Notes under the pieces: model-generated
Databases searched by the model: none
What the model was told of the DNA's origin: nothing
The model's input: the letters and a program-made list of their open reading frames with translations, nothing else
Position numbers and translations under genes: made by a program
Shown here: positions 11,079 through 20,946 of the stretch, piece by piece
Layout: every line of letters starts with the position of its first letter
Numbering within the stretch: the first letter of the stretch is position 1
NCBI GenBank assembly: GCA_033239125.1
Contig: BSWB01000001.1
Location: forward strand, 60,989,416 to 61,053,415
From: Fagopyrum homotropicum
Lineage: Eukaryota > Streptophyta > Magnoliopsida > Caryophyllales > Polygonaceae
Direction: 5' to 3'
Length of the DNA stretch: 64,000 nt

Positions 11079-11086
11079 GGCTAGAG

Positions 11087-11420
11087 GAAAGTGAAGCGTG
11101 GGGTAGGAACATAAAATAGCTTCCGGACATGACAAGTTGATGTTTTGAACAGAGTTATGTAAGACACAAATTCACTAAATCGATAGGGTAATTGTTAGTA
11201 TATACACCCCTATTTTTTCAAATCATGCATTAAGTTGATCAATTATTAGCTAATGATGGTAATAAAAATTGGCTTATTCAAATTGTTTAATCATGCATTA
11301 ATCTTCTAGCTTGTCTAATCAATGTATTAAATGCTAAAAGTAATTATCTAATCACTTTTATGAAGATTGTAATGATGACTTGAAAGTAATGATGGGTTGA
11401 AATATATATTTTATAGCGTT
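11087..11420. other. AT-rich spacer, nothing recognised
   Basis: No coding or repeat signal seen between the miniature hAT element and the solo LTR. Confidence 0.5.
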
Positions 11421-12120
11421 TGATAATATGAATTATAGTCTATATTTTGGGACCTGTTTAGACGTTTTATCTTCAATAATCTGCATGTTTGAATGTATAT
11501 TATGTAATTTTATTGTTGTTTCATCTACCTTTGCGGGAATCGAGGTCTACACCTAGTTTCGTTGTAAATGTAGGTAAAATGGCGCGTTTTGGACTAAAAT
11601 GGAGCTAAAGGAGCTAAGGAGTCATAGGAGCTACATTCTGGAGCTTAAGAAAGAACTCAGGAAGTAAGGAATTCACAAAGAAGATTTACTTTGAACCAGA
11701 TTTGAGAGATTTCACCTTCGGCTGAGAGTCACCTCGGTTGACCACAGAGTCACCTCGACCGAGGTGATCCAGAGGAGCGCCCCGACCGAGGCAAATATCC
11801 TGACGCGGCGAGATATATTTTATTTGGCTGAGATCTTTTATTTTTGGAAAGAGAGATCTTATATTTTTGGGCTGGATTTCTGGAAGGAAGATCATATATT
11901 TGGGAGATCTATTTTAGAGATAAGATATATTTTATAGGAAATTATCTTTTAAGATATTTCCTATAAAATTATCTTAAGAAGATATTTATTTTAGGAGATA
12001 TGGATATATTTTATAGAAATATCTTATATATGGAAGGAAGATATTTATTTTAGGAGATATGAATATATTTTATAGGAAATTATTTTTGTAAGATATTTTA
12101 TCTTTGGAAGATAATTCTCC

Positions 12121-12129
12121 TATATAAAG
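12121..12129 (+). promoter_or_regulatory. TATA box of the solo LTR
   Basis: TATATAAAG lies at the end of an AT-rich, inverted-repeat-rich U3 segment and about 1.2 kb before the LTR end, implying a long R-U5. Confidence 0.5.
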
Positions 12130-12731
12130 GGTTGGATTTTCTACAATTCAACTATCTTCGGATCATCGGATGCTTAGAGGCTGAGAGCATCCAACAATTA
12201 AGGGATTTTCCGGAGTTTTGAAGGAAGCTTTGAAGGAAGTTTGAAGATGAAGGAAGGAAGTTGATAGCTTGTTATAGCTTTTTAAGGGAATTTGTAAGAC
12301 TTTCTTAGATTCCCTTTTGTTGATTTGTCTTGTTGGATTTGTGATCCAAGGAACGCTGATTTGTTTATTTGATTCAGTTATTAAAGCCTTGTTCTTAAGG
12401 TTTTTGTGTTCAAATATTCATTCTCTTCTCATATATTCGATTATTGCTTTCATGATGATGAGTGGTTAATGTCCTTGTGCGATTCTAGGGTGATTGGCTG
12501 AAGGTTGTGGGAAAAATAATGATAGAATAATCTTAAATTCCAGTAGGACCCTGAAAGCTCGAGTCTTTATCCTTAACCTTAGAACATCTCGTTCAGTCGA
12601 TGAACATCTCGGCCGGGGTGGAACTTGACTAACCGAGGTGACTTATTTGATTTGTAACTGAGAGTTAAGTGTTAGAGTTTGCCAAATCCTATTCTTATTA
12701 CACCTTTCCTGGTTCAATGCAAGCCTAGGAT

Positions 12732-12995
12732 GAGACTTACCCGGTAATTCCTTTGTTTGTTTACCCATGATCATAAGTGTAGGTAATAAAGGTTTATCCT
12801 TTATTGGGGTTTGAGTGTGCCTTCATCCCATCTTTATGAGTTAACCTGAGACTTACCCGGTAAAGGTTGATTCTATTCTCTTAGTTGGTGTGTTGGTTTG
12901 AGATTATAATTCCTTTCCTTAGTACCTTGAGACTTACCCGGTAATAGGTTCTTTGGCTTGGGATTGTGAGTAGTGAGACTTACCCGGTGATCTAT
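12732..12995 (+). repeat. Four dispersed copies of GAGACTTACCCGGTRA in the solo LTR
   Basis: Copies begin near 12732, 12848, 12927 and 12975, spaced 48-116 bp apart in otherwise unlike sequence. The same motif in reverse orientation occurs about four times in the LTR of element C (near 17868, 17912, 17992 and 18113). Shared retention in two diverged LTRs suggests constraint or local amplification. Confidence 0.75.
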
Positions 12996-13419
12996 TCTAC
13001 TTTAGTAACACCTTCCCTTTGCAAAACCTCAGCTTTGTCCACTTATCTTGAGATCTTGAGTTGGAACCACAATTGGATGCTTTAATCCCTAGAATTTGTA
13101 TATTTCCTTTAATTGACCTTATTATCATCTTTGATTGCTTTAATCTCTTTTGTGGTTATTAGTAGCATTGACAACATATACTTGCTTTGTTTCACCTAAG
13201 TCCTTGAGATCGACACCCCGGAATTCTTGCTTTTACTATAATTGATCCGTACATTGCGGGTTCGCATCCTTATTTTAAGCATACTTCTTGGGTTATAAAT
13301 TTAAAGCTTGCACACACCATTTGGAGCGAACAACGTTGCTTAACAAAATTAACGGAATCGAATAATTGTAACGTTGTTTAACGGAATTTGCAATTTTTTT
13401 AGGAAATAACATTTAAATT

Positions 13420-15415
13420 AATTGGTCGTACAAAAGTGAAAATTACATAACTTAAAAAGGTTTAATACACGATAAATACAAAAACACATTCCGTGTACAA
13501 AGTAGAAAATGCGTGAACAATCTAAAATTGAAATCCACTCCTTTGGCGTGTTTGTCTCAACGTTTTGGTCACTTGGGCGTAGGCGCTCTAGAGTCGAACA
13601 TGCTATAAATGTCTTGCATCTCTTCGGTCGTAGGTGGGTATACACGGTTTTGAATTTGGGTCAACTTGCATCCAATTTGTATGTGTCATTGGAAATGGCT
13701 CGATGCGAATGATGTTGTCGCTTGTCGTTCATGGAAAATCCATGAAGACTTGATGATGTATGGGTGGCAATTTGTGATGTACCATATCATGTAATCCTCG
13801 AAGTCGTTCCATGGAACTAGAATGAACAATGCATTATGCAAATGGCCGCATATCGCGTCTAACCGCGTCTGCCACCTATTCCACGTTGGATCAAAGTCCA
13901 AATTATAATGTCGTGCAAACATCCTTTTGTCCAAAACCAAGAGACGAATCGGTTCTAGGGGATTCTATTGAACCCGTCCAAACTAGTATGCCACCCTGTC
14001 TAGATGATACAACTCGATATGAAGCCCTATCCGGATTGTACCCTTGTAGAAAGACACGGGCTCCAATGCTCGTAGTTCGTAAGGAACCATGTGACCAAGC
14101 TGGCGTCGAGACCCTCAATTTGCACCCTGTAACGACGCAAACAGTATGGTGAAATCTTTAGTGTTCGATCCTGCACAAAATGGCCCCCAATCGGAAGGTT
14201 TTTGCCCAACTATACACCTTGAACTCGTGCTTGAAAACACGGGAAATTCACGGAAATCTAGTGTTGCATGAGAAAAAAAAAAACTTAATGAGTAATATGC
14301 TTTAGGAATATTTATGTTGATTGAAGTATAAGATGACCGAAATTATTTACTTACCTCGTGTAGAACGGTAAATCCGGCGAGCTGATGTGTATTGTCCCGA
14401 GTCGCCTTGCCCAATTTCCGGTATAAGTACACAAGGGTGAGGGTACCCCACACCATCTCCCTTGTTCGATGGTGGTTGTCAACAAGGTCTAAATAATATC
14501 CCCGAACCTTTTTGCCCAACTTGTCTTGAAATACCGTTATACCCAAGGATTGCAAGAGCCATGCGGATGCATTTACAAAAGAGTCGGCATCTCTGATGAT
14601 CATGTTCTCCATTCCGACCTTGAGGTCTGCTATTTAGAATTCACCCCTTCCATGGTTCTCATGCCACTCTGCCTCGTCCCAAAAACCGAATATTTGTGTC
14701 GCACATTCTTTAACCTCGTGTTCACAAATAAATACAGACACATCATTTTCATCGATTGGTAGACCCGTGATTTGAAGAACGTCGTGTAGGGTTATCGTCA
14801 TCTCACCGAAGGGAAGGTGATATGTGTTCGTGTCTGGTTGCCACCTCTCTACAAACGCGTAAACTAGTGTATGATTAATGTTTGTGAGATGGACCGATAA
14901 CATCCGTTGTAACCCGGATGCATCCACTCGTCGCCTCCATGGTGTGAGCGGATGCGTGTTATGATAGATTCTCAGAAGTTCACGGGCACACGTATCTCAG
15001 TGGCGTACTATACACATGAAAACCTATTTTCTCAAAATCATGAAATACGATAAAATTGAGGGGGATAATTTAAATTATAATTGAAATGAATATTACCTAG
15101 TCACGTGTTCGCCAAATCTTGATCGCTGTATGACCGGCGTATTTTTCAAGAATATTATTGGTCAATGGTCATCCGGTTTCAATATCGACGATATCATGCG
15201 GGAACCTGTCATCGTTTGGTTCAAGGTTAGGTACGGGTTCCTAACTGGGTCGACCATGGCGAGATTCGGATAATCGTGGGTCTAATATTAAATATTATAT
15301 GTTAAAAGATGTCTTGAATATGGTAATGTAAAAATACAAAATAAATACTAAAACATAAGTTGAAAGCTTACTTGATAGGGGTTGCTTGGACCCTCTATGT
15401 TGGCATAACCGTACA
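13420..15415 (-). pseudogene. Plant mobile domain (MAIN-like) pseudogene, 3' half
   Basis: Minus-strand exons can be traced by splice signals: 15415-15372 (donor GTAAGC), 15281-15097, 15007-14355 (donor GTAAGT) and from 14229 downward. They encode a plant mobile domain (PMD) of the MAIN/MAIN-LIKE type: VYAFVERWQPDTNTYHLPFG, then EMTITLHDVLQITGLPID, later LTLVYLYRKLGKATRD and a tryptophan-rich end. PMD proteins are nuclear plant proteins linked to genome maintenance, and the domain is also carried by some transposons. The frame has an in-frame TAA at 14634-14636 and frame changes after 14229, so it is dead. Element B was inserted in an exon; the upstream exons lie at 39489-40446. Confidence 0.75.
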
Positions 15416-16506
15416 TGTAACACCCCAAATTCAGAGAACTCGGGGAGCTACTGGTTAGGACCTCACAGTGGGTCCCGACCTTAGTTTGACAACAATTTTA
15501 CTTGGATCTTACAACAAGGCACAAAAGTATTTAAAACATTTGAAAACTTTAAACAATATATACATGGAGAATATGTATCAGCCTTACAAGAAAAGATACT
15601 AAAACGACGCAAATGAAGAACAGAAGACATTCCTGTCCCCAACTAAATGAGTACGTGGACCCGGATGACCATTTCCTCCGGATCTCTCTACAACTGTCTT
15701 AACCTGCAAGGCAACTATAAGCGGTATAAAACCGTTAGCTAACATTCTATGCATAAGGATAAAGGTAAAAGCACAAACACACAACATACACAATCAACAT
15801 GCAACACTCAGTCCTTTTATTATCTTTAATTAGGTGATAGATTATAACTAATGATACTTATTTTGTGACACGAGGGATTCCCAAACCTCGCCCCTAATCC
15901 CGTTTACCAACAAGGAATGGTGCTAATGCATCTGACCGTCTACCTGCCTGGACTGGTACAGGGAACCTCCTAGACTCTTGCAAGAGCTAGGCAGATGATG
16001 TCACGACTCGCTATCATACACTTGGGTCAATTACGTAATATAATAAAGTCGGCCTAATCCAGTTTCGTTATTATCCTAGCTAGCAAACACCACTCATACA
16101 CAATACACTCATACAAGAAGCCAGCTAAGTAAGTCCGTAGACTTAGCTGAATCAAGTCAAAATCCTAGCTAGCAAACACCACTCATGTGGAAGAGATTGG
16201 CCTAGCTGGCAAGGAAATGAAACATATGGGCCGCCAGGCCATCTTGAGGAAAGAAATAAGATGGCCCATCAACTAGCTGAATGAAATAAATGAAGATGTG
16301 TTGTAAGGCCGGCTCCGATCCGATGGAGATTGGCGACCCGATTCGACACGCTAATTTGTAATTCAGGTCGGATTTCTGAAATAAGGTTTTCTTCTTTCTT
16401 TCGGGTTTTATATCGACGTGACGAGCCCGGTAGATCGGAAGAACATCAAACCGGACCAAGTCTGGTTGACTCAAAAGTTATCGGAATAAAATTTACAAAT
16501 ATTACA
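15416..16506 (-). mobile_element. 3' LTR of element B, internally deleted
   Basis: It is nearly identical to the right LTR over its first about 750 bp and last about 320 bp but lacks about 1.1 kb present in the other copy. At the deletion joint (about 16161-16187) a 25-bp phrase CCTAGCTAGCAAACACCACT, already present at 16073, is repeated as filler. The full LTR was about 2.19 kb. Confidence 0.85.
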
Positions 16507-16545
16507 TTAGTTCCCCCTTAAAATAAGTTTCGTCCCGAAACTTAG
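16507..16545 (-). other. Polypurine tract of element B
   Basis: Read on the minus strand, TTTCGGGACGAAACTTATTT is followed by AAGGGGGAAC immediately before the LTR start TGTAATATTTG. This GGGACGAA...GGGGG layout is standard at the 3' end of Tekay/Del-type elements and confirms the orientation. Confidence 0.75.
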
Positions 16546-17410
16546 AACAAGGTACTTAATCGAACGACTTCCATAATTAAACTTGTATATCATAGTGTCA
16601 CTAAATTTTTATTCATTTTCTAAACTTCTCTAACCCTATTAAAGCGTAACGAAAAAATCCGGTCGTTACATCATATCCCCCTCAAAATAAGTTTCGTCCC
16701 GAAACTTAGGGTAAGACAATCCAGATCAGCCTTTAAGGCACCAAATGGGTGTGTCGGATCACTACACAAAATTCTCGTCATTCCCACATCTAATATCCCG
16801 TACATCAAGGTTACCAAAAGAACACATCACTGACTAAACACTCAATCATGAAATAAACAAGCACTCAAACAATATCACACATACAAGGTCAAGCCCTAAC
16901 TCGTCACTCTCGAGGTTATAACTATCGCTACATAGGTCTTTGAAAGGTTACGTCTCTTACTATCCCCCTTATCTTAGGTAGCCTTATCAACTTTTCCTAA
17001 AGCCACTGAATCTTAAATTATTTTGAAGTACTTAGATCACAAGCGTCTGTTACCACGTTCTAGAGTGGTTACCGGATATCTCACCGGTATCATCTGGCTC
17101 AACTGTCTAATCCTCTAATCTGATGATCTAACTCTTGTCTGGTAGGTATCTCCAATTGAAATTCTCAAACTCAGTTCCCAAACTTAGTCTCCGTGAAAAA
17201 CTGAAGCTACACTCTACAATAGGGTGAGGAATACTAGTCCATCAGTCACTTTTAAACCGTTTTAAAACTTCAAATGGTTGCCTTACACAACTCACTTGGA
17301 GATCCTTTGATGACTTTACGGAAAATAATATATTCAACTTTCTTCCCTTCGTTATGACCACTTGCTTACGGCCTTCTGAAGAGGTTATGACTACACAATC
17401 AGGTCAAAGG
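16546..17410 (-). other. Element B internal DNA with a second purine tract and an LTR-start fragment
   Basis: At about 16676-16715 the same GGGACGAAAC...GGGGGATA polypurine block recurs, followed on the minus strand by TGTAACGACCGGATTTTTTC, which looks like the start of a different Tekay-type LTR. About 170 bp thus separate two PPTs. The remainder to 17410 has no recognisable coding. Confidence 0.55.
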
Positions 17411-19230
17411 TGTTACGCTAAAAAGTGTGCACGCAATAAGCCTTAAATTTATACTCGTTATATTTATCCTAACTTCTAGCGCACCCGCAGTGTACGGGAC
17501 GTTTGTAGTATGGATAGTATTCCAAGGTCGAACACAAAGACTAAGGTGAAATTGATTCGGTTTTGTGATTAAATTTAGTGAAGGTCTAAGGTTAGAAAAA
17601 GGGAGAAACAAAGAAATGAAAATCTCGATTTGTTTTTGGTTGGTTTTTGGTGATCAATCAAGGATCACAAATTCATGCAAAGTAAACAATCAAACTAAAC
17701 TAAAAATCAACACGAATGAACAAATCAAACAAGATTATGATCAAAGAAAGAAAAGACGGATTCTAGGGGTCGGAAGTTCCGGTTATGGCATAGAACTCAA
17801 GTTATCTATTCATTCCTTGGATTAACTATGATATGTTAGGATTAAGTGTATCTAATTTGGGATCAATTACCGGGTAGGTCTCATGATCCAACTAGTCCAC
17901 ACCTAAGGTCTCATTACCGGGTAAGTCTCTAAGAACCTAAGGATAGGAATTCTACACAAACCGGATTGCTAATTAGGGATCTAACCTATCCTTACCGGGT
18001 AAGTCTTGGAAGGGGAAGCCCTAAGCAACTATCCTAGCACATCTAATCCAATGGCGGCTTATTAGGCTCACCACTACCTAAGGTTTGCTATTTTAGATTC
18101 TAAGGGCAAGGATTACCGGGTAAGTCTCTCCTAACTCTTAGTCACTACACTAGGTCACCCTAGGGTAGGTTAAACTCAACAAACACTTAGGGTTTCAACA
18201 TTTTATAGGTCTAAGACAAGATCCTTCGAACCAGGGAAAATCACGGTTTGTTCTACCGAAACCACGGCCGTGGTTCTTCAAGAACTACCCGTGATTTCTA
18301 ACAGCAACTACGTTCATAAGCAAAAGTCATCCAAAGGTAAATCTAAGTCCGTCCTATCATAGTTCTAGCCATGACCATCCTTTCCTTACCCTAGAACCAC
18401 ATCAATTTAGCCTACAACATTCATAATGAAAATCGAGATAAACAAACATAAAATCAAAACATCCATTGCAAGATAATGAAAGAAGAGAGGTGAACAAGTG
18501 AACTTAATTCGGAACTAAGCTGAAGATTAGAATAGAACCACTTACAACCCTTCCAAAAGAAGGTTCAAAGGTTCATACAATCTCTAGAAAATGAAATCCG
18601 AAATACAAGAAAGCTATGGTGTGTGTTCTTCTCCTCCTCTTCAATGGAACTCTCCTTCTTCTCTTTGACACTTTCCTTCCTAAAAAATCTTCTTGTTTTT
18701 GAGAATATATTTGTTAGAGAGAAATGGAGAATGGATCAGCTGCTCCCAAACTACCCCAGCTGCCTCAAACAACCCATGAAGGACCACTTTTATAACAAAT
18801 CCTTCATGAGCTGGCCATGAGAGTCGTGGCACAGCGGTCACGAGAATCTGGCAAAATCCACGGTCATTTCCACGGCCGTGGTTCGTCAGAGAACCGTGAT
18901 TTTATGCAGAAACTTTGCCTTGGATCATTAAGCTGTGATTTGGTGCATGGCTAGTGTTAGTAAGGCTCCATGAGTCCTCCTCACCCCTTGGCTTGTGTCC
19001 TAATGAGTCCGAGGGTGTGTCATCCAAATGAAAGATCCTCAAACGCATCGTTTAAGCTCCTAAACTTCCCGAAATACCTACAAAACGCGCACAAATCCGT
19101 GTAGACGTCTATCTCGACAAAATACGTGAATTGGGTGCAAAACGCCTCGAACTAATGCTAGATCATGCATGAATGAGCGAGAATTCTATCTAAATGTACA
19201 CCTAAAACTATGTTATAAATCGTGTTATCA
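17411..19230 (-). mobile_element. 3' LTR of element C, 1820 bp
   Basis: Ends are TGATAACACG and GCGTAACA on the minus strand. It shares the U5 phrase CGCAGTGTACGG with A and G and carries about four copies of the TTACCCGGTAA-type motif seen in the plus-strand solo LTR. Two clusters of CCACGGCCGTGG words are present. Confidence 0.85.
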
Positions 19231-20797
19231 AAATACCCCATACTTAAGGTTTGCTCGTCCCCGAGCAAATTCCCAACTATAGACTAAGAGATGACATGAT
19301 TTATGTATGCATAAAAATGGCAAAATCCTTTTGGGTTTTGTGCTTCTACTATTGGATCACCTTCATAGTCATGATCAATGGCAATTGGATAAGCAATTAT
19401 GTATCAAACAATAAGGGCATGGAAAGACAATTGTACTTAAGTCAAAAACATGCATGAAATGTGAGGATGAAGAGGTCAAGAAGATCAAGAGTCTATCCAA
19501 TCTAGATTACTAAGTCTTACAAACATGCAAGTAGGTCATAAGGGCTTGTGACATAAAAGGCCAAGAAACGTTGCAATTGGGCGGGAGATTCTTTAGGTTA
19601 TGTGATGCTAATCCGGGAATGGAACTAACTCCACATCCTTGTCCTCGATCAACTTCCCCCAAGTGTATATTTTCCCCTATCTAGCTTTCTTTTCTCTTTT
19701 TTTTTTCTTTTTTTCTTTTGAGACAATGGCATTGGTGTACAAAAGCCGAAACCTTGGTGATTAGCCGTCCTCGGGCTTTTTCTTAGTTTTCGAGGTGCAT
19801 CCACACCGGGCACACATACCAAAGCTCGTTAGAGCTATTGGTTCATTTGACTTTGGCAAGGCACCAACACCGGATTATGTGAAGTGTACCGAGTTACTTG
19901 TCATTTAAACCAACGCCCCCAAACCTATATTTTGGCTACACTTCCACAATAATTTCAGCATTTCATTCACGACATTCTTTTCATTACATCTTCACCCCGC
20001 ACTTGCTTTTCACATATTTCAACACACTAGCATGCTCCTATTCCCGGATGGGTTTAAAGGAGGTCGATTTTATATCAATTGAGGTGCTTAAGCAATCATG
20101 ATCAAGATGAGAAGTAGAGAAAAATGAAATGCCTCATTCATTCCTAGATGGTATGCAAGAACTATCATGTAATTTCGACTTTCAATACTCAATCCATTCT
20201 AGGCAATCATCATGATCACAAGTCATTCATAGAATTTAAGAGAAGTAGTTCAAGTCCACATATGCATTTATCAATTCAACACATAAGGCCATCCATAGCC
20301 AATCACAAGACAAGTTTCATCATTAGGGTCATATCCAAGCCTAGAAAGCACAAAAATTTTTAAATTTTCTGATTTTTATGGGATTTTCGTTTTAAGTATG
20401 TACAATGCAAGACATGTGCAAATATTAACCTATCCTAGATGCTCATCATGCAAGGGATCATGCGAACCCCACCCCATACTTAGAAACACATTGTCCCCGA
20501 TGTGTAAATGAAGTAGAGAGAGTGAAAGAAGGTTCTCACAATGTAAAATTGTTTGCTATGGTATTTGGGAATTCTCAAGTGAATTGATGTTGGATGATCC
20601 TTTCAACCATGGTAGAGAGCTCTAAAAATCCTTCAAAGCTTCGGAACCCGCGCTAGGCACCGCTAGCCGTCCAAGTTCCGCGTCCGCTCCACCCATAATT
20701 GGTGAGGGTGTCATCATCATCATTCTCGTTGCCAAGAAAGGCTTCCAATGCCACTAATGCTCTAGCATACAAACTAAGTAGACAAAACACACACAAA
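19231..20797 (-). other. Element C post-pol region and env-position ORF remnant
   Basis: Next to the LTR is the purine tract, then about 1.2 kb of non-coding DNA corresponding to the region downstream of the env-position ORF in A. On the minus strand near 20470-20500 is CACATCGGGGACAATGTG followed by AAGTATGGGG, an internal PPT-like copy. At 20640-20780 a frame with NENDDDD reads like the acidic tail of the env-position protein before the deletion joint. Confidence 0.6.
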
Positions 20798-20941
20798 GCA
20801 CACAAATCCGTGTAGACGTCTATCTCGACAAAATACGTGAATTGGGTGCAAAACGCCTCGAACTAATGCTAGATCATGCATGAATGAGCGAGAATTCTAT
20901 CTAAATATATACCTAAAACTATGTTATAAATCGTGTTATCA
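20798..20941 (-). mobile_element. Truncated 5' LTR of element C (144 bp)
   Basis: It matches 19087-19230 almost exactly, including GTGTAGACGTCTATCTCGAC and CGTGTTATCA, and stops abruptly on its inner side. It keeps the element terminus and the target duplication, proving that the deletion happened after insertion or within an inserted copy. Confidence 0.85.
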
Positions 20942-20946
20942 AAAGG

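Larger units (their letters stand above)
11421..13332 (+). mobile_element. Solo LTR of an Athila/Tat-like element, 1912 bp
   Basis: It begins TGATAATATGAATTATAG and ends TTTGGAGCGAACA, matching the start and end styles of the LTRs of elements A and C (TGAT...GCGAACA), but in plus orientation. Flanking 5-mers GCGTT (11416-11420) and ACGTT (13333-13337) are a target duplication with one mismatch. No primer site, gag or pol adjoins, so the internal region was removed by LTR-LTR recombination. Inside are CCTCGACCGAGG-type words (11710-11800 and 12585-12650), an AT-rich U3 with GATATATTTTATAGG repeats, a TATA box, and four copies of a GAGACTTACCCGGTAA motif. Confidence 0.85.
17411..20941 (-). mobile_element. 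Element C: internally deleted Athila-like element inside B
   Basis: On the minus strand its 3' LTR is 17411-19230 (TGATAACACG...AGCGTAACA), preceded by the PPT AAGTATGGGGTATTTT. The other end, 20798-20941, matches only the first 144 bp of that LTR. A perfect 5-bp duplication AAAGG flanks the whole unit (17406-17410 and 20942-20946). The primer site, gag, pol and most of the 5' LTR are missing, so one deletion ran from within the 5' LTR to the end of the env-position ORF. LTR words CCACGGCCGTGG occur at 18240-18300 and 18826-18905. Confidence 0.85.

Noticed and set aside
15599..15793. 64-codon minus-strand frame, repeated at 24358-24552
   Set aside because: It is inside both LTRs of element B and is explained by LTR identity.
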